Source of the DNA: Seminavis robusta | Lineage: Eukaryota; Bacillariophyta; Bacillariophyceae; Naviculales; Naviculaceae | Direction of reading: 5' to 3' | DNA: 64,000 bases | NCBI GenBank assembly: GCA_903772945.1 | Contig: CAICTM010000291.1 | Location: 1-64,000 of the forward strand | Translations under genes and position numbers: made by a program | The notes under the pieces: model-generated | Seen by the model: the letters and a program-made list of their open reading frames with translations, nothing else | What the model was told of the DNA's origin: nothing | The model's database searches: none | In this document: piece by piece, positions 23,280 through 35,431 of the stretch | How the letters are laid out: each line of letters starts with the position of its first letter | How positions within the stretch are numbered: position 1 is the stretch's first letter

Positions 23280-25705
23280 ATGTATCCCACGAAGGACAAT
23301 GTACCGAGTCTACAGGTGGCTACAGGATCCTTGGCCGTTGGAGGCTTGGTCGATTTTTCATTCTTCCTCTGTTTTCAGCCACAATTTTCGAAGGAGCCAA
23401 GAAGAGCGAAGCTATCGCTATTTTGTTACTCATGCATCGCACATCGCTACTTTGTTTACTCGCTCTTTTGTTCTTCACCATGGCGAGGGCACGCAAGTCG
23501 CTCCCACAAACCTACCGGCCGTTGGTGGCCAGATTCATGTCATGGAAGCATCGATGTCATTATGATGGGCAGCAAGGGTTTACACATGTACGTTTCGCTC
23601 CTTCGCCAAATCTGTTATTTGTCATTCCACGATTTTGCTTTCGCTCACACCATGGTCGCTCTTCTTCATTTTTTGTTCTTCAGAACCAGTTCCTTGCTAT
23701 TACACCCACTTCCTCAACTTCCTGGCCTATGGAAAGACCAATCCTGGTCCCAATGATCGTCCCACCTACAAGAGATCTTCCACTCTTGACCAGTACAAGA
23801 AGGCCATCAGCTACTTCCATCCCAACAAGCATGCACCATGGGCGGTTGGTCCCAATGTTGGGAATCCAACTCGCTCCACGAACGTCAATGGAGTGATCAA
23901 AGCTGTGAAGAAGGCGGAGGTCAGAAAGCAGGGAAGGAAATCCAATGTCAAGCGAGATCTCAAGCTTCGAGAATTCCGCAAGACCATTCGGATCCTGGAG
24001 CGTGATGGAGGTGCCAACATTGACCTCACGATCAAGACTCCCACCATGATGAATGTTCAGTTCCACATGATTGGTCGAACTGATGATCTGACCAACATGG
24101 AGACTTTGGATTTTCGCAGTCACTCCACGTTTCCAAACATCGCTCTCCAAACCAAGGTCTCCTGGAGCAAGAACGTCCAGGAGGAGCGTGATTGTCCTGA
24201 CCAGATTATCTTGGGTGCCGCTGACCCGGATTTCTACACTCTGGTTGCCTTGGCTATTTGGATCGTGACTCGGCTTGAGAGGGGACATGGAGACCCGAAG
24301 TTCCTTTTCGGTCACTACCGTGTTGACGATGGAGAAGTGTTCCTTGCCGCCATTGAGGCTCTGGACAACGACGAAGAACTCGATGAAACCAAGATCGAGA
24401 CGGAGCCAGATCGAGTCAATGCATGGTACCAACGTGTCTTGAAGAAGGCCTGGAAGGATCCTGAGTTTGTGGAGCTGGCGAAGCAAGTGCAGGGTAGCCT
24501 TGGTACCCACAGCCTTCGCAAGCTGCCTCCCACCTATGCAGCCGAGTGTGGCATCACCCAAGCCGAGAATGAGACTCGTGGTCGCTGGAAAGGCGAGAAG
24601 AATGGCCATATTGTCCATGTCTACATTGGACTGGAACAGTTGCCGACCGACGCCAAGGTTGCCGGAACTCTTGCTGTTGGAAGCCCCGTCAAGTACTCGA
24701 TCAAGGATGACAGCAGTGTTGACCATGGGTTCATTGGCAAGCATGTCTGTCTGAAGATTTGTGACTTCTTCGCTGACGCCCCATCCAACAACCTACCGAT
24801 GGTGCTTGGTCTAGCTTTGCTTTGGGCCGCGATGGAGCCTGGCTTGGAGCATATGGTGCCGGCAGACATTCGCAACCGCATCCAGACTGAGTATGCGCAG
24901 CTTCGGGCCACTTTGGATGAGGATCCTGGGGCCGACTACAACCCAGTTGCCAAGATCCCTCTGACAATCTACAAGGTAGCCAATGCATTGCACATTACTG
25001 AGTTGGCTCCCACCGCCGAGGTCCAAGCTGGCACTGAGCCCTTGGTTGGAGGTGCTCCTGGTGGTGTCAACATGGAACAGCTCAACCAATTGCTTGCTCT
25101 CCAACATAGGACTCAGCAGGCGATCGAGGAGGCCCAGCAGATTCTTGCACAGGACATCAGCTCCTTGAGGGGCTATGTCTCGACCAACATGGCCATCGTG
25201 AACAAGAACATCGGGAGGATCAACCACTTCCAGTTGATCGCGAGGGGTGGTGGCAATGGTGCTCCAATGCTTCCTCTTCCTGGTGCGGCTGGTGGAGCTG
25301 GCGGCGGTGGTGCTGCGGCGGCCGACGGAGGACTTCCCCCCCCCACCACCACCACCGAGTCCTCCTCGTGGCCAAGCTCCTGCCGCCGCAACCCAGCCGG
25401 CGCAGCTTTCGAAGAAGCCCTTCAACCTCTACGAGTTGTGGGATGAGTGGATCAAGGGGCTAAATGGCAACAAGCCCGCTTGCGAGTTTACTGCTCGTGA
25501 GCGTGGCCGCGTCAAGGACAAGTTCTGCCGCCGCAAGCATGTGTGGGACTGTGTGATTCGGTTGATGGCCAAGGGCTTCGATTGGAGGGCTGCGGTCGAC
25601 CGTATCTATGCCACCTACGGGTGGCTTACGGTCACCCAGATCATCAACAAGTTCAAGCAAGACAAGAAGAATCAGCCCATCGGCATCCACCCACGCTTGC
25701 GTTGA
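23280..25705 (+). mobile_element. Crypton-type DNA transposon with tyrosine recombinase and GCR1_C-like tail
   Basis: The main frame (about 23683-25446) encodes a core-binding region (KKAISYFHPNK..., NGVIKAVKKAEVRKQG, REFRKTIRILERDGG) followed by a tyrosine-recombinase catalytic part: a segment LQTKVSWSKN..., the HxxR box in GTHSLRK (H at 24508, R at 24517), GRWKG (Trp in the second His place) and the likely nucleophile Tyr in HVYIG (24622). A Gln-rich coiled segment follows. The C-terminal module at about 25430-25640 (LWDEWIKGLNGNKP...) resembles the GCR1_C DNA-binding domain carried by Cryptons. It lies in a different frame; the change coincides with a run of nine C at 25336-25344, so this copy is either frameshifted there or misread. 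N-terminal coding seems split by one or more introns (a CAG acceptor at 23681-23683 is plausible), which I could not settle. Cryptons move by recombination and have no terminal repeats, so the element edges are not marked. Confidence 0.7.
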
Positions 25706-26386
25706 GCTGCCTTGGTGGTCCCCAGCCTACAGCGCGATCCTGTTGTAGGCATAGCATTTTTCGTTCGTTCCCAGGACTTTGCGTGTTTCGAGCGACTTGC
25801 AATCTTTTGCTTGGATTGACTTCTTCTTCTGTTCAGTGATTGATCGATCCTATGCGTCAGTGTGTTTTCGAAAGCCTTCGTTCATACCAGTGTCGATGTT
25901 CCAGTGAGCCTGCAGGTCGTTCACATGTTCCAGTGAGTGGAGAAAGGCAAAAACACCGCAAACATAAGGAAAGACAGGGTAACACGTAGAGCCTGGTACT
26001 CCATGTACACGGTTGTATTCCTGGTTTGTCAGGGAGCAGATACCTTTACCGTAGTACTCCTACAGATTTTGCACCTATTATTTTCAGAGCGTGTCCCACC
26101 TCCGGCACGCCGTCCGATCCGTCAAACATGTTGTCCACAGAAGATCAGAATGGATGGAAACTACACTGCTGCCACTCACTTTTTCCCTTCCATCCTGAAC
26201 TTCTGAGGACAAATCAACCATGAGCGAGCCTTCACATGAAAGAGAGCAACAACTCAAGATAGCATTAACCAATCTTAGTGTACGGATATAACAATGTAGC
26301 CAAGCCGTAGCGAAATTCACTTTTGATCTCCTTGATTGATCGACGATGGACTTTTCGTTCCTTTGCCGTCGTTTTTGAATTATACA
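25706..26386. other. Junction between the Crypton and the pogo-like transposon
   Basis: No gene is seen. It presumably holds the 3' end of the Crypton and the 5' end of the DDE transposon. I looked for terminal inverted repeats shared with the 35.13-35.43 kb flank and found none by eye. Confidence 0.3.
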
Positions 26387-28734
26387 ATGAGTAGCGCGGC
26401 AAAGAAGAAGGCCGAGATAGACGAGGCCGTGGGCGATGCAGCAGTACTGCTCAAAATCGCCAAGAAAGGCGGTGGGATGACTGCGCACTCAGCTCTTCGA
26501 TTGGTGGGAGTGTCAACCAAAGATAGACAAAACAAAGCTCTTCAAAAGCGCGTTCATCGAGCAAGGGACAAGCTCCATGATCAACAAAAGAAACTAACAA
26601 CTGAGTTTGATCAAATGGAGTTGGCGGAAGAAGATCATCCATTTCCGAGCTCTCAAGAAAGTGTCATTCCCATTGTTCCAAGACTCCCCAAACAACTGAA
26701 CATGAGAAAGACTTCCAAACAGGCTGCTGCCCAACGCAAAGCCAATGTCCAAGTCAAGGACCTGAAAGGCAAGCTGTTCATGGAGGCGTGTGAGGCTGTC
26801 AAGGAAGAGAATGAGAAAGAGCAATGATTTCTGGCCGAAGGAATGGCGTACCGAAAGAAGTCTTCTGAGGCAATCTGCGGCGAGATCAATGCAAGACCAC
26901 TCGCACAGGCACACGATATCAAGATTGTTGCACGCAGTGTTCGCAATGCTATTCAAGAGAATCGTGTGCAATTGAAGAAGCGTGGAGAGCCAGGAAAGCT
27001 AGATGCTGAGTATTTTCGAGCTCTCTGTGATGCTGTGAAGTCATACAGTCTCCTCTCCGTGGCTGGAGGATGGAAGCAAGTGACAAACCTGCGGCCAAAG
27101 CTCTTCAAGATGACGAATGCTTGTGTGAACAAGCTTGAGGGTCAAGGCAGCCGACAGGGAAGAAAGCTCTTTGAGCGGGTGGAAGCTGTACTTGCTGGAG
27201 AGCTTGACGTTGGCAAGCCAAACCGAATTGAGCAACGGCGCCAGCAGTATGCTACTTATGCAAATATTAATCAGTGATACACTGGCTTCAAAGAGTTTCT
27301 GATTAACAAAAGATTTGCTACAGCAGCTCCATGTGGGGAAGAAGGCAAGCTTGTGTTTGTCAGCAGTGACCAAGGCAGCCACATTGCCAATCTAGATCAG
27401 TCTGCTCTTACTCTTGATGATACTGAGAACGGAAAGGGAGGGAGACCTGCCTTGGGATTCTATAATCCTCGCACATCAGCTGCTCCAACTCATGGTGCAC
27501 ACAAAAGTTCTTGGAAATGCACTCTTGTTGCCGGTTGCTTTGCGTCTGGAGAGCCCTTTCCTCCACACTTCCAGCTTCCAACAGACGCAAAGGATCCAGA
27601 CAATGAAGGTATATACAGTGAATTCATTGTGGATATGTTGGAAATCGTGGATTCCTATTGCGGTGATGAAGATTCCAGTTGGATGGCTACATACACTGTC
27701 AATGAGAAGGGAAGCATGACCAAAGAAGAGTTTGGAGAATACGTCTTGAAGAACTTCCTCTCTCTTGTGGCCAATGACTGTGCTGATATCCCAGGCAAAA
27801 TGATCGTGTTGTTGGTCGACAGAGGCCCAGGTCGAACAAATGAAGACATGTTGGCCCAAACGAGAATGCATGACGTGTATTTGTTTCCCTCTGGCCCTCC
27901 CAATACGACGCATATCACTCAAGTGAGTGTATATGAGTAAAACAAACTATGCTGTAATGTGAACTGATTATCAAGTCTGTGACGTTTAACTATCATATCT
28001 ATCTCACAAACAATGTTGGTTCTCTTTCCATCCATTTCAGATTCTTGACATGATTTTTGGCTTGCTGAAAATAAGATACTTTGAAAATCTTGAGAGACTC
28101 TGGGAATACCGACAAAACAACATCAACGCCGCCTCGTCCATCACACGAAATGCTATTGGATTGCTGTTCTTTGGTAGTGAACACAGTCGGAAACGAGGCA
28201 GAGGCAGATCCAAGCTTTCCTCTGCTCAAGAACAGCTTCCAGGAAGCTTTTGCCATTGTCAGAGTTCGCAAGTTTTGGAGCCAAAGACTGGGTGTCTATC
28301 CATACTTTACGAGAGCGGCGTTGAAGAGCAAACATGTCCGCCATGAGGTTGTTGTTACGGCTGGATTGGCCGATACCGATGTGGATCCGGAAGCCCAACA
28401 TCTCTGTGATTTGAATTCTCTTAACCGAAAAGCCTATGACATCCTTGATGCTGGAGGCTACAATGGATCCCTCTTCCGAATGCAACTGAGCAAATTCAGC
28501 ACTGAAGAGAGGCAGAAATTCATCACGAGACCTCACACTCGAGCCTGGCAGCCAGGATGCCTTTGAAGAAGAAAAGGTTGGCGGTGGCAAGTTCTTCCTC
28601 AGAACTGGTGGAGCTGCTCTGAATGATGATGATATGTTTGTTGCCATCACGAGAAGGAAGCTGAAGCAGCAACTCAAGGAGGCGGAGGCCTCAAAGCAAC
28701 AGAGAAATGAAGCAGCTCAAAGACAGTTGATTGC

Positions 28735-29438
28735 TGCACTACGCTAAAAGCTAGTGTAAAGATCTTTCGAGTGTTTTGAGTTTGAGAGAATGAAAGTTAT
28801 GAGAGAGATTACTACGGCTACTAAAACAATTGTCCCCGTGTCACAGAAATTTCACAGAAATTGATCTCATGTAGAAGTCTGTAGAAAGAGTACCAAGCAA
28901 AATCAAAAAATGGTGTCATGAAAACCATGATCTCGTGATTCAGCATCGAATCGTGCACAATTCCTGTTTCCTCCGTTCTTTCCTGCATTTTACTTAGAGT
29001 TCATGCCCCAATTTCTGTGTCACAAAAACTGACTCCCCATATCACCAAAATCGCTTCTCATTTCTGGGACAATTGTTTAGTAGCCGTAGTAGAAAGCTAG
29101 GAAAACTAATCCATGAGAGAGATCGTTGTGAAGCTCATTGAAGTTGGTCTCCCGCAGGAGGCCTCGAAGTGTGATATCGTAGGATATGGTAATAACTCTA
29201 CGTACTCCACAGTCCATTTCTGGAACGTGTGGAAACTTCAGCTAGTTGCTGTCTAGTAGCGTGGAAGCTTTCCACACAGGCTAAATATCTAGAGCGATGT
29301 TTCATCGACAACCTAGTATGACTAGCAGTCATGAGAACCCTGTCTCAATGACTATTCGCGAGGGACTACGTCACGAGTCGAAGTCAAACCCTATCTAGGA
29401 TCGAGTCGCGAAGAAGGCTAAGAGCCGTGTATTGCATT
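28735..29438 (-). repeat. 3' LTR of the Ty3/gypsy element, interrupted by a MITE
   Basis: It matches the LTR at 34306-34727 over its whole length, apart from a 280-bp surplus at 28812-29091 that is the MITE plus its duplicated TA. The purine-rich tract lies immediately to its right, which marks it as the 3' LTR of an element read on the minus strand. Confidence 0.85.
28812..29089. mobile_element. 278-bp MITE with TA target duplication, inside the 3' LTR
   Basis: The ends are inverted repeats of about 25 bp: CTACGGCTACTAAAACAATT... on the left, and its complement (one A shorter) on the right. The intact LTR at 34306 gives the empty site GAGAGATTAGAAAGC, so the insertion duplicated TA, as Tc1/mariner-superfamily elements do. 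It has no coding capacity. It must rely on a transposase in trans, and the TA preference makes a pogo or mariner source likely. It is younger than the retroelement. Confidence 0.85.
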
Positions 29439-32400
29439 CGCCCCCTGACAAGGGTCACAGAAGGCACGACATCAGTCGGACAAGGAGAACATATGAATTA
29501 AAGTGCGGGGCACTCTCCGGAGATTGGATGTAGACATGTGCGTCGCACGATGGCAATCCTACAAGGGGATCAGGCCTTGTATGGGTGTAAATACCTTATG
29601 TTCCAAGTCTGGTAGACTGTGCCGCCATTAGCGGTAGCGTGTCGGAGCCGTACAGTGCCATTGTCATTGACTCGGTCTATGTTGTAAGGACCTTTGTACT
29701 TTGGCTGACCGTACTTGCGGTGCTGATACTGTTGAATCATCACAGTATCGTTGACATTGTATTGATGAGGGACATGCGTCGCGTTTTCCCTATCATTGTT
29801 TTGTTGGATAAGTTGTTGACGACGTTCCTTGATGTATTTCCAGTTTGCACGGACGTTGTGAATCGCATCACGATTGAACACGAGCTGTGCAGGCGTTGCA
29901 CGCAAGGTGGTATGAATCGTGGCATTCATTGCGAACCGAACCGCCGTGAGGACTCCATCCCAGGATCCATTCACGAGGTCGTCTTGACACTTGATATTCT
30001 GAACAGCTATCAAGTTACGAATGGTCTGATGAGCACGCTCGACCATCGAGTTGGCTTGAGGGTTATATGTGGTGATGAACTTGCGGCGAAGTCAATATTC
30101 ATCCCGGAGAGTCTTCTCGACCTCTGCGCGGAACTCACGTCCTCTATCCATGATAACCTCAGCAGGCCATGGATACCGAGTAAGCCACGTCTGTTCTAGA
30201 CCAATGGCTACTTCGTCTGCTGCCTTGGAGCAGATCTCAGCAATCTCGAACCATCCGGTTACGGGATCGATCATTGTCAGGCAATGAAGTGTACAGGAAT
30301 TCTTTTTCTTAGGATCCCCGACGTTGTATGGACCTATCAGGCCAATGCATAGTCTTTCCCAAGGGATCTCCTCGCAAGTCTTTGTAGGAAGCAATCCCAG
30401 CTTACGCGTCTTGGGTTTGTTCAGTTGGCAGCTTTGGCAACGCTGACATACGGACTGCACAGTCTTGCGCAACCCTTTCCAGGTGTAGTGTTGACTGATG
30501 GTAAGTTCCGTGTGAGTCTCACCAGGATGCATCAGTACACCATGATACCATTCGACCAGCTTCTTCTGCATGGTCTTAGGCACAACAATCTTGTCCTCCT
30601 TGACTACTAGTTCATAGGACTTGTCCCCTCTGGGAAAAGATTGTTTCTTGTAGTCGTTTGGCTTATCCCTGAGGAGTTTCTTGATATCGTTATCGTCCTT
30701 CTGGCGATGTTCGATCTCGGGGAACGAGAGAGGGAAGTCACTAGGGAAGTCCTCTTCGTCTGCAGCCATGAGCTCAGCAATCTCGCTGGCTTCCATTTGT
30801 TCTGAAGAACCATCATTGTTCGAGATGTTAAGTCTCGACAAAGCATCAGCGACGATGTTGTGTTCGCCCTTGATGTACCGAAGTTCAGGGCCGTATTCTT
30901 CCAGAATAAGGCGCCATCGCATAACACGATCGGTATTGAAATTCTTGCAGGTGAGATTCTTGTGGTCCGTATGTACTACAATCTTCTGCCCGAGAAGAAT
31001 GTTACGGAACTCCTTGAGAGTCTCAACGATACTGAGAAGTTCCTTCTCGGTTACCGTGTAGCGTGTTTGAGCGGGATTAAGTTTCCTGCTGTAGAACGCA
31101 ATAGGCTCCCTTCTGGGAAATCACTGCACCCAGTTGCGTATCACTTGCATCCATGTGGATAACGAATGTATCGTTGAAGTCAGGGTAAGCGAGCAAGGTT
31201 TCTTTGCTGATGATTTTCTTCATCTGGCGAAAGGCCTTGTCGTGTTCAGCTTCCCATTTCCACTTCTTGGTTTTGGAAGTAAGTGTAGCGAGTGGTGCTA
31301 GTACATGTGATCGTCTGATCCACCTGTCTCGATAGTAGTTCACTAGTCCAATGAATCTACGGAGTTCCTTCCTATTCGTAGGAGGAGCAATATTCTGGAT
31401 CGCATCTATTTTCTTGGTTACGGGTTGGATTCCTTCTCGAGTAATCCAGTAGCCTATGTACTCAAGTTCTCCTCTTGCGAAGATGGACTTGGTAGCATTG
31501 ATCTTAAGTCCGGCTTCTCGAAGCCTTCGGAGAACTTCATCTAACTTTTCAACGTGATCTGCTAGATAGTCGTTAGTTAGGATGAGTAGATCATCTATGT
31601 ATGCACGGACGTATTCCAAGTCGTGCATGAGTGTTCCCATCTTCTCTTGGAAGATGTCGGGACTATTGCATAGGCCCATTGGCAATCTCTGGTACTTGTA
31701 TTTTCCCCATGGAAGAACAATAGTACAGAGTTGTTTCGAGTGAGGTGACAGCTCGATGTGATAGTATCCCATGTTCAAGTCGAGACTAGTAGCGTACTTG
31801 AATCCAACTAGATTCAATAGCATGTCTTGTATCTTTGGGATCGGATAAGGTTTTCGCTTAATCCTTTTGTTCAGTTCCCGGAAGTCAGAGATGAATCATA
31901 CAGATCCATCCTTCTTGGGAATGATAAATGTTGGTGCCGCCCACTCGGAACGGTTACCTTCTTGAGTACTCCTGCTTTGCAGAGACGTTCAACCTCCATC
32001 TTAAGAGTGTTGGTATGGACACGTGGAATAGGATAAGCCCTAGCATGATAGGGTTTAGCATCAGGAAGAAGTTCTACTTTGTAGTCGTCCATCTGCCACT
32101 TTCCTAAAGTACCATCGAATAGGTCGGAGTACTTAGTCAGTAAGGAATGGAGCTGTTCCTGCTCTTTCTTATTTAACTGATCTTGACTCTGGCATACCTG
32201 CCTGCCTTAAGTCAGCTTGTTCGTATTTCGCATCAAGAATCTTCTTGAGACGATCTGCACTGACATCGACAGCTGTAGGATCAGGAATGAAGAAGTTCTC
32301 TTCTTCATTGGTATCGCTATCTTTCATAGGAATAGATATGCCGTCCCACTCCACTGACATGGTAGAGAAATCGAACTTAAATCCTAGATCGGAGAGAACG

Positions 32401-34305
32401 TCTCGACCTATGATCATGTCATACGCCTCCAAGCTCTTGGTGACGTGTAAATCCCATTCGATAATTCTATCATCGTGGAACTCAGGAATCATAAAGGCAC
32501 CTTTACACTTCGTGCTGGTGTTTAATTCTCCTGCAGGGGTAGTCCACATGGTTTGGACGCCCCCAAGATCCTTCATGCGTAATTTCTTAGCATGAGTTTG
32601 AGCAATCAAAGTTCCGGATGCTCCTGTATCCAGTAAGCAATGGAGTGTAACGGGTTTTGGTTTCCCCTATTCTCGTCTGTTAAATCTAACATAGACGATA
32701 GGTTTGAGGTCTCTTGTCGTGCGACGTTGACGAGGTGGTTGGCCACGGACGAGGTTAACAATGCTAAATTGATCATCAGAATCTAATTGAGCAGCTTCTA
32801 GGCAATCATCTAATTTGCCGTAGACTTCATCAGTTGCAAACAATTCTTGTTTACTAGTTAGTGAGATATCTTCTTCACTTAGGTATGAGAAATCGGAACA
32901 TGGTTCCGTTGAATCATCATCCTGGCCTAATCTTCAGACGGAGATTTCTCCATCCGATTGATTGAAATCGAAGTCGGCAAGAGCCTTGTTGACTGCGGCC
33001 ATTTTCTTGTCCATCATGTTGAGGGACCCGACAGAGGAGTTATCCTCGTCATCAGAGTCATCCGACTTGCACTTGGCAACATGATTGCATTCGCTTTTCT
33101 TCTTGCGATCAGCCTTGACCGCAGCAGTGGAGACTTTCTTCATAAGGACAGAAAGTTCCTTCTTGGTGTAGGACTTGGCATCGTCAGACTTACGTTTCCA
33201 AGTCTTGTTCTTGTTGTACGCTGGCTTGCTATCGTTACCAGACGAGGACTTGGACTTGAGTTTCTTCAGAGTCATGCAGTCAGCAGTAGTATCGTGAGTG
33301 CTGGACTCGTGGTAGTCACACCACTTCCTTCGTTCTTGGAGGAGTGGTTGTTGTTGCGGCTAGACTTGTACTTCTTGCTATTGCTCTTCTTCGAAGGAGC
33401 TTGCTTGGCATCACTGCCCTTGTCAAAGTCTTCAGCAGATTCCATGCGCTCACAGAATTCAATGAGAGCCTGCATCTCGGCAGTGAAAGGATCGAAGTCG
33501 TGTTCGTCCATCTTGCGCATCCAGGAACGAGGAATGCCATGACAGATGATGTCAATGAATTCGTCCTGGTTCAACTGTTGATTGGCACCGAAAGGTGGCA
33601 AACGTGGGAGTTCATCGGTGTTCATCCGAGTGAGGTTGTTGATGTAGGCACGAGTTGTCATCTCGCTAGGCTTGCGCATCTTGCGACGCATGAAGCGTTT
33701 CTGTTTTTCGAGAGCCTTGTAAGGACAGGCTTGTTCGATGACCACGTTGATTCCAACAGTGATGTCCGCATCACTTAGAGCGGGTTCTGCTGCACTATCC
33801 CATGCGGCTTGAATACGAGCAGCGTATGGTTTCGGCGACTGGATCGCGTGGTACTTCACGATTCACAGCGATTTGTCAAAGGGCGTTATGACGCACGGCA
33901 CGACTGCCTGCACACCCAGCTTCGTAGGCACTCTTTGCAGAGCTGGAAGCCATCTCTTTGAGAAGACTATGTTTGTCGTCGGGACCACCAAGGTTAAGTC
34001 CAACGAAGACCTTCTCCATATTAGTGGCCCACTTAGTGGTCTCACGTGGAGTGTTAGAGCCATTGATGATGGCTACCTTGAAGGTGTACTTGGCACTGTT
34101 TGCATCTGCAAGAATGGTGCGAAGTTTGTAGGTGGTTGCACGAGAGTCGTCGACCTCGTTTTCTTCGTCATTGTCGACGAAAGGAAGAATGGATTTGTCA
34201 CGCAACTGTTTCTCGAAGTTGCTGAACGCATGCTTTCCTTGAGCAATCTTCATGGTGAAGGAATATGTTGAGGGTAGCTGAAAGCTATTGTGTTTGTTAA
34301 CAAAA

Positions 34306-34727
34306 TGCACTACGCTAAAAGCTAGTGTAAAGATCTTTCGAGTGTTTTGAGTTTGAGAGAATGAAAGTTATGAGAGAGATTAGAAAGCTACGAAAACTAA
34401 TCCATGAGAGAGATCGTTGTGAAGCTCATTGAAGTTGGTCTCCCGCGGGAGGCCTCGAAGTGTGATATCGTAGGTTATGGTAATAACTGTATGTACTCCA
34501 CGGTCCATTTCCGGAACGCGTGGAAACTTCAGCTAGTTGCTGTCTAGTAGCGTGGAAGCTTTCCACGCAGGCTAAATATCTAGAGCGATGTTTCATCGAC
34601 AACCTAGTAGGACTAGCAGTCATGAGAACCCTGTCTCAATAACTATTCGCGAGGGACTACGTCACGAGTCGAACTCAAACCCTATCTATGATCGAGTCGC
34701 GAATAAGGCTAAGAGCCGTGTATTGCA
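34306..34727 (-). repeat. 5' LTR of the Ty3/gypsy element
   Basis: A 422-bp intact-length LTR at the right edge of the element, upstream of gag on the minus strand. A third, truncated copy of the family is at 2287-2541. Confidence 0.85.
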
Positions 34728-35128
34728 TTGCTCTCCAAATCCTTGAACAGGAAACGGTGGCAAATGTCGAGGATTACACCAACCCACAGCTGAGGCATCT
34801 CATCTGTTGGAAGCTTGACCAAAAGACTTTGCCTGGTGCTCTCAAGAATATACCAGAAAAAGTATCCAAGTGGAGAGAGCTCAAGACTAAGAATCCTCCA
34901 GAGTTTGTGCCTTGGACTGATGCCGATGAAGAGACTCTCGTAGAGCCGAAGAAGAAGATTGATGGTGACATTGCACTCGATGACACAGACTATGGACGTC
35001 AAAGGGCCTTTGAGGTTGACAGAGCCAAGAGACTCGTCCGTGGGCTATCCAAAGCGGACAAGGAAGGTTTTTTGAAGAGTCTTCAAGAGGATAATGCAGC
35101 TCCGGCTGACAGCAGTGACAGCGACTGA

Positions 35129-35431
35129 CTTGGAGGGACACCGAAACAGCATCATTATCTCCTTATCAGACACTTGTCGCTGTCAATGTATCGACTAAAA
35201 AACCAGTCAGATCCTCATTGTTGATGGTATCAACTTTGCCGACAAGAGCTGACAAGCAGGGTAGCTTGTAAGTGCATCTATCATGGTATTAGGTGATGTT
35301 AGTTTGCTGCCAGATGTCTTTTTCCGATTCTTGACCTCTCCATTCAAATTTTTGCAGGTAAACCTGAGGGTTAAGATTCGGTCAAAAAAATTGGGATAAA
35401 GTCTGTACCAGATACGAAGCACCGCTAGACC
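35129..35431. other. 3' flank of the pogo-like transposon
   Basis: A/T-leaning sequence with no gene. It probably contains the transposon's right end, but no terminal inverted repeat partner was found on the left side. Confidence 0.3.

Larger units (their letters stand above)
28735..34727 (-). mobile_element. Ty3/gypsy LTR retrotransposon, antisense inside the pogo-like gene; broken
   Basis: The element is bounded by two LTRs that begin TGCACTAC and end GTATTGCA on the plus strand, with a 4-5 bp target duplication (TTGC/ATTGC). Transcription runs leftward. Parts, in element order: 5' LTR; leader; gag (about 34.3-32.9 kb); aspartic protease (about 32.6-32.2 kb, with IIGRDVLSDLGFKF); reverse transcriptase (about 32.1-31.1 kb, with the YIDD box); RNase H (about 31.2-30.8 kb, ending EHNIVADALSRL); integrase (about 30.7-29.6 kb, with an HHCC zinc finger and the core). 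A purine-rich tract (GGGGGCGAA) precedes the 3' LTR. Protease-RT-RNaseH-IN order defines Ty3/gypsy. The coding region is broken, with roughly half a dozen breaks. By eye the LTRs differ at about 14 of ~422 aligned positions (~3%), so it is neither fresh nor ancient. Confidence 0.85.
26387..35128 (+). pseudogene. pogo/Tc1-mariner-like DDE transposase gene, split by a retroelement
   Basis: Host copy sequence is 26387-28734 plus 34732-35128; the middle is the Ty3/gypsy insert. The N-terminal third is basic and helical. The catalytic part has NLDQSALTLDD (first Asp, with Gln where Glu is usual), IVLLVDRGPGRTN (second Asp) and a GPPNTTHITQ / ILDMIFGLLK block (third Asp), as in pogo/Tigger transposases. 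A 118-nt GT-AG intron (27923-28040) splits that last block in phase. The C-terminus is acidic (DSSDSD). Decay of the copy: two in-frame TGA stops (26825, 27275), two frame changes (near 28180 and near 28555), and the insertion. After removing the insert and one target duplicate the flanks read on in a single frame (...RQLIA-LQILEQE...), which proves the gene was contiguous before the retroelement came in. Terminal repeats of this transposon were not found. Confidence 0.75.

Noticed and set aside
23680-24744. 354-codon open frame on the minus strand opposite the Crypton
   Set aside because: Shadow of the recombinase frame; no recognisable motifs.
34688-35128. Separate 146-codon gene right of the retroelement
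   Set aside because: Its beginning lies in the LTR, and the rest is the C-terminal part of the split pogo-like transposase.
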